Positions 10,987 through 21,085 of a DNA stretch of 50,614 bases are shown piece by piece. Position numbers and translations under genes: made by a program. Each line of letters opens with the position of its first letter. Within the stretch, counting starts at the first letter, position 1. The DNA is taken from the NCBI RefSeq assembly GCF_024448935.1, contig NZ_JAMOIE010000028.1:1-50614 (forward strand), written 5' to 3'. The notes under the pieces are model-generated. The model was not told where the DNA came from. It saw only the letters and a list, made by a program, of their open reading frames with translations, and searched no databases. The stretch comes from Stutzerimonas stutzeri (GTDB lineage: Bacteria; Pseudomonadota; Gammaproteobacteria; Pseudomonadales; Pseudomonadaceae).

Positions 10987-11446
10987 GTTTCATGTAATCC
11001 TTTTTCAACCGGAGATTCCGCCGAATACCGGCAACATTATCAGGCTCTGCGCCAATGCCGGTTGCAGCCTGCACCTGATCGAACCGCTGGGCTTTGAGCT
11101 GGATGACAAACGATTGCGCCGCGCCGGGCTGGATTATCACGAGTACGCGCCGCTCAAGCGACACGCCGATCTCGATAATTGCCTGGAGAGCCTCGGCCGC
11201 CCTCGCCTGTTCGCCTTTACCACCAAAGGCTCGCAGCCCTTTCATGAGGTTCGGTTTCAGCGCGGCGATGCCTTCCTGTTCGGCCCTGAAAGTCGCGGTT
11301 TACCGCCGCAGATCCGCGACGCGCTGCCCAACGAGCAGCGCCTGCGCCTGCCGATGCGTCCAGACAGCCGCAGTCTGAACCTCTCCAACACCGTGGCCAT
11401 CGCCGTCTACGAGGCCTGGCGACAGCTGGACTTCGCGCTGCAATAG
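10985..11446 (+). CDS. trmL: tRNA (cytidine(34)-2'-O)-methyltransferase TrmL
   Basis: A 153-residue minimal SPOUT methyltransferase. The start [20 protein letters not shown] is the family signature. [11 protein letters not shown] and [20 protein letters not shown] are motifs 2 and 3 that form the SAM-binding knot. It methylates the wobble ribose of tRNA-Leu species. ATG 10985 gives the expected N-terminus; a GTG 9 bases upstream is possible. No good Shine-Dalgarno is seen. Confidence 0.95.
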   Translation: MFHVILFQPEIPPNTGNIIRLCANAGCSLHLIEPLGFELDDKRLRRAGLDYHEYAPLKRHADLDNCLESLGRPRLFAFTTKGSQPFHEVRFQRGDAFLFGPESRGLPPQIRDALPNEQRLRLPMRPDSRSLNLSNTVAIAVYEAWRQLDFALQ

Positions 11447-11576
11447 CGCTGCCTCGCCAACAGCGGGCCGTGGGTGTCGCTTGGCGATCGGTAACGCCCA
11501 GCCCTGTCTGCACGGCGAGCCGCCTGCGTCACGTCGGCAGGGTCATAAGGGGCGAGACGCGATTCCCTCGCATCGG

Positions 11577-11604
11577 TTGAAATGCGCGGCAGCGTCCCCC
11601 ATAT
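11577..11604 (+). promoter_or_regulatory. Heat-shock (sigma-32) promoter of hslVU
   Basis: TTGAAA (11577-11582), a 14-nt spacer and CCCCATAT (11597-11604) match the sigma-32 consensus CTTGAAA-N13-15-CCCCATnT very closely. Predicted transcription starts near 11612, about 39 nt before the hslV start codon. Confidence 0.85.
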
Positions 11605-11650
11605 CAAGCCCATTCGGGCGTTCATCGCCCCGCTGCGTGGAGATTTTCCT

Positions 11651-12187
11651 TTGACCACCATCGTTTCAGTACGCCGCAACGGCAAAGTCGTCATGGGCGG
11701 CGACGGCCAGGTTTCCCTCGGCAATACCGTCATGAAAGGCAACGCCAAGAAAGTCCGGCGTCTCTATCACGGCCAGGTCCTGGCGGGCTTCGCTGGCGCC
11801 ACCGCCGATGCTTTCACCCTGTTCGAGCGTTTCGAAGGTCAACTGGAAAAACACCAGGGTCATTTGGTTCGGGCGGCCGTTGAGCTGGCCAAAGACTGGC
11901 GGACCGATCGCTCACTGAGCCGCTTGGAAGCCATGCTGGCGGTAGCCAACAAGGACGCCTCGCTGATCATCACCGGCAACGGCGACGTGGTGCAGCCGGA
12001 GAACGACCTGATCGCCATGGGCTCCGGCGGCGGCTTCGCCCAGGCCGCCGCCATGGCACTGATGCAGAAAGGTGACCAGGGCATGTCCGCCCAGGAGATC
12101 ACCGAAACCGCGTTGAACATTGCCGGCACCATCTGTGTCTTTACCAACCAGAATCTCACCATCGAGGAGCTCGACAGCGCCATCTGA
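11651..12187 (+). CDS. hslV: ATP-dependent protease proteolytic subunit HslV
   Basis: The protein is 178 residues. The start is TTG at 11651, because HslV must expose Thr1 after removal of the initiator Met and the next codons give [23 protein letters not shown] at 11639-11642 fits. The [13 protein letters not shown] and TICVFTNQ regions match the family. HslV forms a two-hexamer peptidase chamber capped by HslU and degrades misfolded and regulatory proteins. The reading frame is open upstream, but those codons overlap the heat-shock promoter. Confidence 0.95.
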   Translation: MTTIVSVRRNGKVVMGGDGQVSLGNTVMKGNAKKVRRLYHGQVLAGFAGATADAFTLFERFEGQLEKHQGHLVRAAVELAKDWRTDRSLSRLEAMLAVANKDASLIITGNGDVVQPENDLIAMGSGGGFAQAAAMALMQKGDQGMSAQEITETALNIAGTICVFTNQNLTIEELDSAI

Positions 12188-12215
12188 TCGCCCTCGAGCC
12201 CCGGAGTACCGCACC

Positions 12216-13562
12216 ATGTCCATGACGCCCCGCGAGATCGTCCACGAACTCAACCGCCATATCGTCGGCCAGGACGACGCCAAGCGTGCCGTCGCCATTG
12301 CCCTGCGCAACCGCTGGCGGCGAATGCAGCTCTCCGCCGAGCTGCGCGCGGAAGTGACGCCGAAGAATATCCTGATGATCGGCCCCACTGGCGTAGGCAA
12401 GACCGAGATCGCCCGGCGCCTGGCGAAGCTGGCCAACGCGCCGTTCATCAAGGTAGAGGCGACCAAGTTCACCGAAGTGGGTTATGTCGGCCGTGATGTC
12501 GAGTCGATCATCCGCGACCTCGCCGACGCCGCACTGAAGATGCTCCGCGAGCAGGAAGTAGTGAAGATGCGCCATCGCGCCGAAGATGCCGCCGAAGAGC
12601 GCATCCTCGACGCGCTGCTACCTCAGGCGCGCCCGGCCGGCTTCAATGACGAGCAACCGGTGCAGGGCACGGATTCCAATACGCGCCAGCTGTTCCGCAA
12701 GCGCCTGCGTGAGGGCCAGCTCGACGACAAGGAAATCGATATCGAAGTGGCCGAGAGCCCAGCCGGCGTCGAGATCATGGCTCCCCCAGGCATGGAGGAG
12801 ATGACCAATCAGCTACAGAACCTTTTCTCCAACATGGGGAAAGGCAAGAAGAAGAGCCGCAAGCTGAAGATCAAGGACGCACTCAAACTGGTCCGCGATG
12901 AAGAAGCCGCGCGCCTGGTCAATGAAGAAGAGCTCAAAGCCCGCGCACTGGAAGCGGTGGAGCAGCACGGCATCGTCTTCATCGACGAGATCGACAAGGT
13001 CGCCAAGCGCGGCAACACCAGCGGCGCCGATGTCTCCCGCGAGGGCGTTCAGCGCGACTTGCTGCCGTTGATCGAAGGCAGCACGGTCAACACCAAGCTG
13101 GGCATGGTCAAAACCGATCACATCCTGTTCATTGCCTCGGGTGCATTCCACCTGTCCAAGCCCAGCGATCTGGTGCCGGAGCTGCAGGGTCGTCTGCCGA
13201 TTCGCGTCGAGCTCAAGGCGCTGTCCCCGGAAGACTTCGAGCGCATCCTCACCGAGCCACATGCCTCGCTGACCGAGCAGTATCGTGAGCTGCTGAAGAC
13301 CGAAGGGCTGGGCATCGAGTTCACCGAGGACGGCATCAAGCGCCTGGCGCAGATCGCCTGGCAGGTCAACGAGAAGACCGAGAACATCGGTGCTCGCCGC
13401 CTGCACACGCTGCTTGAGCGCCTGCTGGAAGAGGTCTCGTTCAGCGCTGGCGACCTGGCCGGACAGCAGAATGGCGAGCCGATCCGCATCGATACCGCTT
13501 ACGTCAACAGCCACCTCGGTGAGCTGGCCGAAGACGAAGACCTGTCGCGCTATATCCTTTAA
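12216..13562 (+). CDS. hslU: ATP-dependent protease ATPase subunit HslU
   Basis: A 448-residue AAA+ unfoldase of usual length. N-terminal [21 protein letters not shown] leads to Walker [10 protein letters not shown]. The family-specific intermediate (I) domain spans roughly residues 110-240. Walker [14 protein letters not shown] follows, and the C-terminal HslV-engaging tail ends LSRYIL. GGAG at 12202-12205 precedes ATG 12216; a second ATG two codons later is also possible. It is cotranscribed with hslV (28-nt gap). Confidence 0.97.
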   Translation: MSMTPREIVHELNRHIVGQDDAKRAVAIALRNRWRRMQLSAELRAEVTPKNILMIGPTGVGKTEIARRLAKLANAPFIKVEATKFTEVGYVGRDVESIIRDLADAALKMLREQEVVKMRHRAEDAAEERILDALLPQARPAGFNDEQPVQGTDSNTRQLFRKRLREGQLDDKEIDIEVAESPAGVEIMAPPGMEEMTNQLQNLFSNMGKGKKKSRKLKIKDALKLVRDEEAARLVNEEELKARALEAVEQHGIVFIDEIDKVAKRGNTSGADVSREGVQRDLLPLIEGSTVNTKLGMVKTDHILFIASGAFHLSKPSDLVPELQGRLPIRVELKALSPEDFERILTEPHASLTEQYRELLKTEGLGIEFTEDGIKRLAQIAWQVNEKTENIGARRLHTLLERLLEEVSFSAGDLAGQQNGEPIRIDTAYVNSHLGELAEDEDLSRYIL

Positions 13563-13570
13563 TAACGCAG

Positions 13571-13652
13571 CCGGAAGCTGGAAGCTTTAAGCCGAAAGTC
13601 GAAGCCCTGGCTTCAAGCTTCAAGCTTCAAGCTTCAAGCTTCAAGCTTCAAG
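13571..13652. repeat. Heptamer tandem array between hslU and the DUF971 gene
   Basis: Six perfect direct copies of CTTCAAG occupy 13611-13652. The 40 bases before them hold degenerate units of the opposite sense (ggaagct, gaagc), so the two halves could pair as a long imperfect hairpin. A related array occurs near hemE (49294-49430). Confidence 0.85.
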
Positions 13653-13670
13653 CTCATACGGAGTATGCCC

Positions 13671-14045
13671 ATGCGTATCCCCACCGCGATCAAGCTGCAC
13701 AAAAAGTCGAAAACGCTGGAGTTGGAATATGGCGCCGAGCAGCGCTACGTCCTGCCGGCCGAATTCCTGAGGGTGCACTCCCCATCCGCCGAGGTGCAGG
13801 GTCACGGCAATCCGATCCTGCAGACCGGCAAGATCAATGTCGCGCTCGAGGGAATCGAGCCAGCCGGTCAATACGCGCTGAAGTTGACCTTCAGCGACGG
13901 CCACGACAGCGGGCTTTTTAGCTGGGATTACCTGTATCAACTGGCCAGCGATCGGCAACGGCTCTGGGACGAGTACCTCGGCGCGCTGGAGAAAGCCGGC
14001 AAATCGCGTGACCCGGACATCTCCCCGGTCAAGTTGATGCTTTGA
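13671..14045 (+). CDS. DUF971 family protein
   Basis: The protein is 124 residues. The motif SPSAEVQGHG and the following ALKLTFSDGHDSGLFSWDYLYQL are typical of DUF971, the domain related to the N-terminal part of gamma-butyrobetaine hydroxylases. The role is unknown. I start it at ATG 13671, since GGAG at 13660-13663 is 7 bases away but only 1 base from the alternative ATG at 13665. The gene follows hslU as in P. aeruginosa. Confidence 0.88.
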   Translation: MRIPTAIKLHKKSKTLELEYGAEQRYVLPAEFLRVHSPSAEVQGHGNPILQTGKINVALEGIEPAGQYALKLTFSDGHDSGLFSWDYLYQLASDRQRLWDEYLGALEKAGKSRDPDISPVKLML

Positions 14046-14179
14046 GCGTTTCTCGAAACTGACTGCTCGCCGCTCTGCTCGCAGCTGCTTTTGCGTCCAG
14101 CCTCCTGCCTCCCGCGCTCTTATCGGCTATTCAGCTTTTTAGGTTTAGAATGCCGGCACATTCTTCCGGTGACAGTGAC

Positions 14180-14950
14180 ATGACCGATCCCCGCAAAGAG
14201 CGTGACGCAGAAGCCACCACCCACTTCGGCTACAAGAACGTGCCGGAAAGCGAAAAAGCGCAGAAGGTGGCCGAAGTATTCCATTCCGTAGCCGCCAAGT
14301 ACGACCTCATGAACGACCTGATGTCCGGCGGCGTGCATCGCCTCTGGAAGCGCTTCACCATCGAGCTGTCCGCTGTCCGCCACGGCAACCGGGTGTTGGA
14401 CATCGCCGGCGGCACCGGCGATCTGGCGCGCCAGTTCTCACGCATCGTCGGGCCGACCGGCGAAGTGGTGCTGGCCGATATCAACGCGTCCATGCTCAAG
14501 GTCGGTCGTGACCGCCTGCTCGACAAGGGCGTAGCCGGCAACGTGAAGTTCGTTCAGGCCGACGCCGAGAAACTGCCGTTCCCGGACAACCACTTCGATG
14601 TGGTTACCATCGCCTTCGGCCTGCGCAACGTGACGCACAAGGAAGACGCCATCGCGTCCATGCTGCGGGTACTCAAGCCCGGCGGTCGGCTGCTGGTTCT
14701 GGAGTTTTCCAAACCGACCAACCCGCTGTTTTCCAAGGCCTACGACGCCTACTCGTTCAGCCTGCTGCCGATGATGGGCAAGCTGATCACCAACGACTCC
14801 GAGAGCTACCGCTACCTGGCCGAGTCGATCCGCATGCATCCGGATCAGGAAACCCTCAAGGGCATGATGGCCAACGCCGGCTTCGAGCGCGTCACCTACC
14901 ACAACATGACCGGCGGCATCGTCGCCCTGCACCGCGGCATCAAGCCCTGA
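14180..14950 (+). CDS. ubiE: Ubiquinone/menaquinone C-methyltransferase UbiE
   Basis: A 256-residue class I SAM-dependent methyltransferase of family length. [20 protein letters not shown] and [14 protein letters not shown] are UbiE signatures, and [15 protein letters not shown] is the SAM-binding motif I. It C-methylates the benzoquinol ring intermediate in ubiquinone synthesis. ATG 14180 (MTDPRKERD) was preferred over the upstream frame extension by family comparison. The stop overlaps the ubiJ start (TGATG), beginning the ubiE-ubiJ-ubiB operon. Confidence 0.97.
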   Translation: MTDPRKERDAEATTHFGYKNVPESEKAQKVAEVFHSVAAKYDLMNDLMSGGVHRLWKRFTIELSAVRHGNRVLDIAGGTGDLARQFSRIVGPTGEVVLADINASMLKVGRDRLLDKGVAGNVKFVQADAEKLPFPDNHFDVVTIAFGLRNVTHKEDAIASMLRVLKPGGRLLVLEFSKPTNPLFSKAYDAYSFSLLPMMGKLITNDSESYRYLAESIRMHPDQETLKGMMANAGFERVTYHNMTGGIVALHRGIKP

Positions 14951-15573
14951 TGCTGCGCGCTGCCCTGCTGGCCGGCGCCGAGCGCGGGCTCAACCGCGTA
15001 CTGCGCCTGGACCCAACGGCCCTGCCGCGGCTGGCCAGGCTCAGCAGTCGGATCATCGAAGTCGACTGCTCGGCTCCCGCTTGGCGGCTGTTCATCCTCG
15101 CCGATGAAGATGGTCTACGGTTGGCCGAGCACTGGGGCTGCGAGCCGGATTGCCGCCTGCGCGCTTCCGCCACGGATCTGCTGCGCCTGGCGACCAGCCG
15201 CAACAAGACCGCCATCCTGCATGGCCCGGACGTCGAGATCCAGGGTGACAGCGCAGTACTGATGAGCCTCGCCGAGGTGCTGCAGGATCTCGAGCTGGAT
15301 TGGGAATATGAGCTCTCGCACTGGCTGGGTCCGGTCGGTGCGCATCTGCTCGGCTCCGGCGTTCGGCGTCAATCCGCCTGGTTGCGACAGACTACCGACA
15401 GCCTGCAGCAGAACCTGGCCGAATACCTCAACGAAGAATCACGCACGCTGGTCGGCATAGCCGAGGCTGAAACGCGCTTCGCTGAACTCGACCGCCTCAA
15501 GCTCGATCTCGACCGACTCGAAGCCCGCGTCGAGCGGCTTATCCAATTTTTGAAACCAGACCGACCCGAATGA
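14950..15573 (+). CDS. ubiJ: Ubiquinone biosynthesis accessory factor UbiJ
   Basis: A 207-residue SCP2-fold protein. The N-terminal SCP2-like lipid-binding domain covers about residues 10-110 and a C-terminal coiled-coil stretch is evident ([20 protein letters not shown]). UbiJ, with UbiK, scaffolds the late ubiquinone enzymes around hydrophobic intermediates. The assignment rests on length, domain pattern and position between ubiE and ubiB; both junctions are overlapping start-stop codons. Confidence 0.92.
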   Translation: MLRAALLAGAERGLNRVLRLDPTALPRLARLSSRIIEVDCSAPAWRLFILADEDGLRLAEHWGCEPDCRLRASATDLLRLATSRNKTAILHGPDVEIQGDSAVLMSLAEVLQDLELDWEYELSHWLGPVGAHLLGSGVRRQSAWLRQTTDSLQQNLAEYLNEESRTLVGIAEAETRFAELDRLKLDLDRLEARVERLIQFLKPDRPE

Positions 15574-17180
15574 AGCTGTTCGCCGCGGCTCGCCGCCTGT
15601 TGCGCATCCTGCTGGTGGTGATCCGCTACCGCCTGGACGACATCATTCTCGACCTGCCGATGCCGTGGTGGCTGCGCGCGACCAGTTACCTGCTGCCATG
15701 GCGTTGGCTGCCACGCCGGCGCACCGAACTCTCTCGAGGGGCGCGCCTGCGCCTGGCGCTGGAAGGGCTGGGCCCAGTTTTCATCAAGTTCGGCCAGATC
15801 CTCTCGACCCGACGCGACCTCCTGCCGCTCGACATCGCCGAAGAGCTGGCCATGCTTCAGGATCGGGTACCGCCGTTCGACTCGGCAGTCGCCACAGCGC
15901 TCATCGAACGTGAGCTGGGCGCGCCAGTGGGCGAAGTGTTCGCCCGGTTCGACAGCAAGCCGTTGGCGTCCGCCTCGGTCGCCCAGGTGCATGCGGCCAA
16001 ATTGCGCAGCGGCGAAGAGGTGGTGGTCAAGGTAGTGCGACCGCACCTGCGACCGATCATCAGCCAGGACATTGCCTGGTTGTTCCTGCTGGCGAAAACC
16101 GCCGAACGCGCCTCCAACGAGGCCCGCCGTCTGCACTTGGTGGAAGTGGTCGACGACTACGCCAGGACCATCTACGACGAACTCGACCTGCTGCGCGAAG
16201 CGGCCAACGCCAGCCAACTCAAGCGCAACTTCCAGGGCTCGCCGCTGCTCTACGTTCCTCAGGTTTACTGGGACTACTGCCGTCCGCAGGTACTCGTGAT
16301 GGAGCGTATCTACGGCGTGCCAGTGACCGACATGAAGCGCCTGGCCGAGCAGCGCACCGACATGAAACAGCTGGCCGAGCGCGGCGTGGAGATCTTCTTC
16401 ACCCAGGTCTTCCGCGACAGCTTCTTCCATGCCGACATGCACCCCGGCAACATCTTCGTCAGCACGCACCAGCCATGGAACCCGCAGTACATCGCGGTCG
16501 ACTTCGGCATCGTCGGCAGTCTCACCCCCGAGGATCAGGACTATCTCGCACGCAACTTGATGGCATTCTTCCGACGCGACTACCGCAAGGTGGCACAACT
16601 GCACATCGACTCGGGCTGGGTGCCGGCCGAAACCAAGGTCAATGAGTTCGAGGCGGCAATCCGTACCGTCTGCGAGCCAATCTTCGAAAAACCGCTAAAG
16701 GACATCTCCTTCGGCCAGCTGCTGGTGCGCCTGTTCCAGGTCGCGCACCGCTTTAACATGGAGGTCCAGCCGCAGCTGGTCCTGCTCCAGAAGACGCTGC
16801 TCAACATCGAAGGCCTGGGCCGCGAGCTCTATCCGGAACTGGATCTGTGGGCCACGGGCCAGCCTTACCTCGAGCGCTGGATGCGTGAACGCATGAGCCC
16901 GAAACAGCTGTTGAAGAACGCCCAGACGCAGATCGAACAGCTGCCGCACCTGGCGGGCATGACGCGCAAGCTGCTCGAGCGCATGTCGGGGCCCCATGCG
17001 AACAACCTGCCCCCACCCTGGCGCGAACATCATCGTGACTGGCCATTGCGTCTGGTCGGCGCCGCGTTGCTAGCCGGAGGCGCCACGCTGGCGGCGGCGG
17101 CCGAGAGCAGTTCCGCGCTGGCGACCTGGCCCGCCTGGCTGATGCTGGCGGCCGGCATCTACATCGTGGTGCGCCGATAG
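15570..17180 (+). CDS. ubiB: Ubiquinone biosynthesis protein UbiB (ADCK-like atypical kinase)
   Basis: A 536-residue UbiB/ABC1 family protein. It shows the KxGQ motif ([16 protein letters not shown]), the alanine-rich nucleotide loop ([14 protein letters not shown]), the catalytic region [12 protein letters not shown] and the DFG motif (AVDFGIVG). Two hydrophobic C-terminal segments should anchor it in the inner membrane. It has ATPase activity needed for ubiquinone synthesis. The ATGA overlap with ubiJ indicates coupling. Confidence 0.97.
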   Translation: MKLFAAARRLLRILLVVIRYRLDDIILDLPMPWWLRATSYLLPWRWLPRRRTELSRGARLRLALEGLGPVFIKFGQILSTRRDLLPLDIAEELAMLQDRVPPFDSAVATALIERELGAPVGEVFARFDSKPLASASVAQVHAAKLRSGEEVVVKVVRPHLRPIISQDIAWLFLLAKTAERASNEARRLHLVEVVDDYARTIYDELDLLREAANASQLKRNFQGSPLLYVPQVYWDYCRPQVLVMERIYGVPVTDMKRLAEQRTDMKQLAERGVEIFFTQVFRDSFFHADMHPGNIFVSTHQPWNPQYIAVDFGIVGSLTPEDQDYLARNLMAFFRRDYRKVAQLHIDSGWVPAETKVNEFEAAIRTVCEPIFEKPLKDISFGQLLVRLFQVAHRFNMEVQPQLVLLQKTLLNIEGLGRELYPELDLWATGQPYLERWMRERMSPKQLLKNAQTQIEQLPHLAGMTRKLLERMSGPHANNLPPPWREHHRDWPLRLVGAALLAGGATLAAAAESSSALATWPAWLMLAAGIYIVVRR

Positions 17181-17229
17181 CCAGCGGTCGGGCAGGCTGG
17201 CACACTGAGCGTACAGAGTGGAGAATCCG

Positions 17230-17625
17230 ATGAACTGGCTGGATCAAATCAACTGGAACGAAGACGGGCTGGTACCGGCGATCGCCCAAGACCATCAAAC
17301 CGGGCGCATCCTGATGATGGCCTGGATGAATCGCGAAGCGCTGGAGCTGACCACTGCAGAGAACCGCGCCGTCTATTGGTCGCGTTCGCGTGGCAAGCTG
17401 TGGCGCAAGGGGGAGGAATCGGGCCACGTGCAGAAGCTGCACGAGCTGCGCCTGGACTGCGATGCCGATGTCATCGTGCTGATGGTCGAGCAGATCGGCG
17501 GCATCGCCTGTCATACCGGACGCGAGAGTTGCTTCTACCGCGTCTTCGAGAACGGTGATTGGAAGACTGTCGAGCCGGTCCTCAAGGACCCGCACGCGAT
17601 ATACGCGGAGCACGCACATGAGTGA
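17230..17625 (+). CDS. hisI: Phosphoribosyl-AMP cyclohydrolase HisI
   Basis: A 131-residue monofunctional cyclohydrolase, step 3 of histidine synthesis. [26 protein letters not shown] and the zinc-binding region [12 protein letters not shown] are intact, and DCDAD holds the Mg-binding aspartates. GGAG at 17220-17223 supports ATG 17230 rather than the upstream GTG. It overlaps hisE by 8 nt. Confidence 0.97.
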   Translation: MNWLDQINWNEDGLVPAIAQDHQTGRILMMAWMNREALELTTAENRAVYWSRSRGKLWRKGEESGHVQKLHELRLDCDADVIVLMVEQIGGIACHTGRESCFYRVFENGDWKTVEPVLKDPHAIYAEHAHE

Positions 17626-17950
17626 TACCTTTTCCCGTCTGGCCGAGGTGCTGGAAGCCCGCAAGGGCGCCGCGGCGGACAGTTCCTATGTGGCCAGCCT
17701 CTACCACAAGGGACTCAACAAGATTCTCGAGAAGGTCGGCGAGGAGTCGGTGGAAACCATACTGGCAGCAAAGGATGCTGCAGCCAGCGGTGACGCCAGC
17801 GACCTGATCCACGAAACCGCCGACCTCTGGTTTCACAGTTTGGTGATGCTGGCCGCACTGGATCAGCATCCACAGGCGGTTCTGGACGAACTCGACCGGC
17901 GATTCGGTCTCTCCGGGCATGCGGAAAAAGCCGCGCGCCCACATTCCTGA
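17618..17950 (+). CDS. hisE: Phosphoribosyl-ATP diphosphatase HisE
   Basis: A 110-residue all-alpha NTP pyrophosphohydrolase, step 2 of histidine synthesis. The motif [15 protein letters not shown] followed by [14 protein letters not shown] supplies the Mg-binding acidic residues. The gene is separate from hisI, unlike the HisIE fusion of enterobacteria. The start ATG 17618 lies inside the end of hisI. Confidence 0.96.
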   Translation: MSDTFSRLAEVLEARKGAAADSSYVASLYHKGLNKILEKVGEESVETILAAKDAAASGDASDLIHETADLWFHSLVMLAALDQHPQAVLDELDRRFGLSGHAEKAARPHS

Positions 17951-17974
17951 TAGACAACTTCGGAGTACTGCAGC

Positions 17975-18205
17975 ATGGGTTTTGGTGGAATCAGCGTCTG
18001 GCAACTCCTGATCGTTCTGCTCATCGTGGTCATGCTTTTCGGCACCAAGCGCCTCAAGGGCCTGGGCTCGGACCTTGGCGATGCGATCAAGGGCTTCCGC
18101 AAGTCCATGGGCACCGACGAGGAAAAGCCCGGTGTCGATGAGAAACAAAACCATACCATCGATGCCGAGGCCCGCAAGGTCGAAGAACCGACAAAGAAGA
18201 ACTGA
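17975..18205 (+). CDS. tatA: Twin-arginine translocase subunit TatA
   Basis: The product is 76 residues: one N-terminal membrane helix ([21 protein letters not shown]), the conserved FGTKRL hinge, an amphipathic helix ([15 protein letters not shown]) and a polar tail. It forms the pore-like assembly of the Tat system, which exports folded proteins. First gene of tatABC, 24 nt after hisE. Confidence 0.96.
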   Translation: MGFGGISVWQLLIVLLIVVMLFGTKRLKGLGSDLGDAIKGFRKSMGTDEEKPGVDEKQNHTIDAEARKVEEPTKKN

Positions 18206-18211
18206 GGCGCC

Positions 18212-18601
18212 ATGTTCGATATCGGTTTCACCGAACTGCTGCTGATCGGCCTGGTTGCGCTGTTCGTTCTCGGCCCTGAGCGCTTGCCTGGTGCGGTGCG
18301 CACCGCAGGACTCTGGATTGGGCGCGCCAAGCGAAGCTTTGCCAACATCAAGTCCGAGGTCGAGCGCGAAATTGGCGCCGACGAGATTCGCCGCCAGTTG
18401 CACAACGAGCGCATCCTCGACCTTGAGCGGGAAATGAAGCAGAGCATCATGCCCAGCTCGCCCGGCGCCAACAGCACGCCATCCCCGCAATCGGCCACGC
18501 CGCCACCGGATGCCGGCCAGCTCGAAGAGGCAGCGTCCACAGAAGCCAAACCCGCCGACACGGCCCCCATACCTCGCCCGGACAAATCGCCTGAGCCATG
18601 A
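18212..18601 (+). CDS. tatB: Twin-arginine translocase subunit TatB
   Basis: A 129-residue protein starting [21 protein letters not shown], with the conserved LGPERLP hinge and a long amphipathic region ([18 protein letters not shown]). The tail is proline- and alanine-rich. TatB and TatC form the signal-peptide receptor. It is 6 nt after tatA and overlaps tatC by the ATGA motif. Confidence 0.96.
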   Translation: MFDIGFTELLLIGLVALFVLGPERLPGAVRTAGLWIGRAKRSFANIKSEVEREIGADEIRRQLHNERILDLEREMKQSIMPSSPGANSTPSPQSATPPPDAGQLEEAASTEAKPADTAPIPRPDKSPEP

Positions 18602-19401
18602 GTAATACCTCCATCGACGATCAGGAAATGCCGCTGATTGCCCACCTGACCGAATTGCGCAAGCGGCTACTGCGCTGCGTGGTGGCGATACTGCTGCTGT
18701 TTGGCGGATTGTTTTACTTCTCCCAGCAGATTTACGCGCTGGTGGCCGCACCGCTGCGGGCCTACCTGCCCGAAGGCGCGACGATGATCGCCACAGGCGT
18801 GGCCTCGCCGTTCCTGACACCGTTCAAGCTGACGATGATGGTGGCGCTGTTCCTGTCGATGCCGGTCATCCTGCATCAGATCTGGAGCTTTATTGCGCCC
18901 GGTCTGTACAAGCATGAAAAGCGCGTCGCGGTGCCGTTGCTGATCTCCAGCATCTTCCTCTTCTACGGCGGCATGGCTTTCGCCTACTTCGTGGTCTTCC
19001 CGATCATGTTCGGCTTCTTTGCCAGCGTGACGCCCGAAGGCGTGGCGATGATGACCGACATCGGTCAGTACCTCGACTTCGTGCTGACATTGTTCTTCGC
19101 CTTTGGCGTGGCATTCGAAATCCCGGTAGCGACCTTCCTGCTGATCTGGGTGGGCATCGTCGACGTAGCCACCCTGCGCAAAAGCCGTCCCTACGTTGTG
19201 GTCGGCTGCTTCGTCGTTGGCATGGTGTTGACGCCGCCCGACGTGTTCTCCCAGGCATTGCTCGCTGTGCCTATGTGGATACTGTTCGAGGCCGGTCTGA
19301 TCTGCGGTCGTATGGTGAAGAAGCGCGAAGAGGAATTTCGCGGTGACGCAGACGGCAGCAAGCCCCACCCCGGCGATCAACCACCCGTTGCACGTCCGTG
19401 A
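18598..19401 (+). CDS. tatC: Twin-arginine translocase subunit TatC
   Basis: A 267-residue polytopic membrane protein with the expected six helices. [17 protein letters not shown] is the conserved N-terminal cap, and a conserved FxPxxLP-type region is seen around [13 protein letters not shown]. The second periplasmic loop and the [10 protein letters not shown] motif are present. It binds twin-arginine signal peptides. The C-terminal tail is polar and longer than the core family. Confidence 0.96.
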   Translation: MSNTSIDDQEMPLIAHLTELRKRLLRCVVAILLLFGGLFYFSQQIYALVAAPLRAYLPEGATMIATGVASPFLTPFKLTMMVALFLSMPVILHQIWSFIAPGLYKHEKRVAVPLLISSIFLFYGGMAFAYFVVFPIMFGFFASVTPEGVAMMTDIGQYLDFVLTLFFAFGVAFEIPVATFLLIWVGIVDVATLRKSRPYVVVGCFVVGMVLTPPDVFSQALLAVPMWILFEAGLICGRMVKKREEEFRGDADGSKPHPGDQPPVARP

Positions 19402-20105
19402 ATCTGTTGCTGCTGGAGGCAGCCGACTTTGTCGCCACCGATCGGGTAATCCTGCGTGACCGCCGCCTGACACACCTCCACGAGGTTCACCGCGCCGAGG
19501 CGGGTGAGTCCCTGCGGGTCGGACTGCTAGGCGGCCAAATGGGCCAGGGACACCTGCTGCGTCTGGACGCCAAGGAGGCCGAACTCGAGATCGAACTGCA
19601 GCAAACCCCGCCAGCCAAACTGCCCGTTACTCTGCTATTGGCCTTGCCCCGGCCAAAGATGCTGCGCCGCGTGCTGCAGACGGCAGCCAGCATGGGCGTG
19701 CCTAGGCTTGTATTGCTTAACAGCTACCGTGTTGAAAAAAGCTTCTGGCAGACCCCCTTCCTCGAGCCGCAGGCCATCCGCGAACAGCTGCTACTTGGAT
19801 TGGAGCAGGCACGCGACACCCTGTTGCCTGAGGTCACCATCGAGAAGCGCTTCAAACCCTTCGTAGAAGACCGCCTGCCACAGCTGGCGGCCGGTACCCG
19901 CGGCCTGGTAGGCCACCCAGGCGACTACCCGGCCTGCCCTCGTGCACTGAGCGAACCGGTGACGCTGGCCATTGGTCCCGAAGGCGGCTGGATACCCTAC
20001 GAAGTGGCGAAACTGATCGAGGCCGGGCTTCAGCCAGTGCAGCTTGGGGATCGTATTCTGCGAGTTGAGACCGCCGTCAGCGCCCTGCTGGCGCGCTTGT
20101 TCTGA
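19398..20105 (+). CDS. rsmE: 16S rRNA (uracil(1498)-N(3))-methyltransferase RsmE
   Basis: A 235-residue SPOUT methyltransferase. It starts at GTG 19398, which overlaps the tatC stop (GTGA). [17 protein letters not shown] is the N-terminal PUA-like part; [13 protein letters not shown] and [17 protein letters not shown] form the knotted SAM site. It methylates N3 of U1498 in 16S rRNA. Confidence 0.95.
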   Translation: MNLLLLEAADFVATDRVILRDRRLTHLHEVHRAEAGESLRVGLLGGQMGQGHLLRLDAKEAELEIELQQTPPAKLPVTLLLALPRPKMLRRVLQTAASMGVPRLVLLNSYRVEKSFWQTPFLEPQAIREQLLLGLEQARDTLLPEVTIEKRFKPFVEDRLPQLAAGTRGLVGHPGDYPACPRALSEPVTLAIGPEGGWIPYEVAKLIEAGLQPVQLGDRILRVETAVSALLARLF

Positions 20106-20206
20106 AGATTCATTTAGCCGAGACACGACACGGTACCGATGAACGTAGTGCACGCAAGCGCTGCGCACGGGTCAGAGTCTGTGAACCCCTCAATCACAGT
20201 GTAGCC

Positions 20207-20626
20207 ATGCGACCCTTGACCATAGATCTTCACCGCCTGAAATACGCCCTGGAAAACCGCGACGCCAGCGAGCATTACCTGGACCTCGAGTCCGGCCAGA
20301 TTCAGGCGGTTTTCCCCGGAGAAGCCGCTCCGGGTGCCGATGAAAAATATGACGTGCAAGCAGATCGCTACTTGCACATCGAGCCTCTCGGGCTGGCGCA
20401 GTCGATCGCGATGCGAGAAGCGTTCCTGTTCACCCAGCACGACCCCAACGCCCATGCCGTCCTTGCCCATGCCTTGCAGGGACGCAAGCCACTGCGAACG
20501 TTCGATTTCAAATTGGAAGACTTTCCGGATGTTCGCCAGGCCTGGCTGGACTATCAGGCGGTGCAGTTGCGTGAATACGCTATAACCTGGCTGCACGAAA
20601 ACGGGCTCGAATCGTCGAAACGCTGA
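20207..20626 (+). CDS. UPF0158 family protein
   Basis: A 139-residue acidic protein beginning MRPLTIDLHRLKYALENRD, with YLDLESGQ and the C-terminal AWLDYQAVQLREYAITWL, as in UPF0158 proteins of unknown function. No catalytic motif is evident. A small perfect hairpin (ctgtga / tcacag, 20179-20199) lies just before the ATG and no clear Shine-Dalgarno is seen. It is convergent with dtd, 21 nt away. Confidence 0.8.
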   Translation: MRPLTIDLHRLKYALENRDASEHYLDLESGQIQAVFPGEAAPGADEKYDVQADRYLHIEPLGLAQSIAMREAFLFTQHDPNAHAVLAHALQGRKPLRTFDFKLEDFPDVRQAWLDYQAVQLREYAITWLHENGLESSKR

Positions 20627-20647
20627 CCTGTCCCCGCCGCCTTATCC

Positions 20648-21085
20648 TCAGCTTTCCAACAGGAAGGTCACCGGCCCGTCGTGCTGAAGATAGACCTGCA
20701 TATCGGCACCGAAACGGCCGCAGGCCACATTCGGATACTGCAGACGCGCCTGACCGACCAGGTAATTGTAGAGTTCTTCGCCCAGCCCTGGGGGCGCGGC
20801 AGTTGAGAAGCTCGGCCGTAGGCCACTGCTCGTGTCCGCCGCCAGGGTGAATTGAGAAACCAGCAACAGGCCACCGCCGACGTCAGAAAGTGAGCGGTTC
20901 ATCTTGTCGTTCTCGTCGCTGAACACTCGGTATCGCAGGAGCTTGTGCAGGAGCTTATCGGCACACGCACGATCGTCCTCCCGCTCGACCCCGACCAGCA
21001 CCAGCAGGCCCTGATCGATCGAGCCGATCACCTCGCCAGCCACCTCGACCCGCGCCTGCCGCACGCGCTGGATCAATGCCTTCAT
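20648..21085 (-). CDS. dtd: D-aminoacyl-tRNA deacylase
   Basis: A 145-residue DTD enzyme that hydrolyses D-amino acids mischarged on tRNA. The first active-site motif SQFTLAAD is intact. The second, normally NxGPxT, reads HDGPVT here, so Asn is replaced by His; the cis Gly-Pro itself is kept. The ATG overlaps the pip stop by one base (TGATG on the minus strand), so the two genes are coupled. Confidence 0.95.
   Translation of the reverse strand: MKALIQRVRQARVEVAGEVIGSIDQGLLVLVGVEREDDRACADKLLHKLLRYRVFSDENDKMNRSLSDVGGGLLLVSQFTLAADTSSGLRPSFSTAAPPGLGEELYNYLVGQARLQYPNVACGRFGADMQVYLQHDGPVTFLLES

Noticed and set aside
16318..16383. Apparent duplication [10 protein letters not shown] / [10 protein letters not shown] in UbiB
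   Set aside because: UbiB proteins of other pseudomonads, as I recall them, carry a similar stretch here, so it is not a local repeat event.
20179..20199. TGTGA...TCACA palindrome before the UPF0158 gene as a CRP/Vfr site
   Set aside because: The half-sites are 9 bp apart rather than the 6 bp these regulators need, so I treat it only as a small hairpin.
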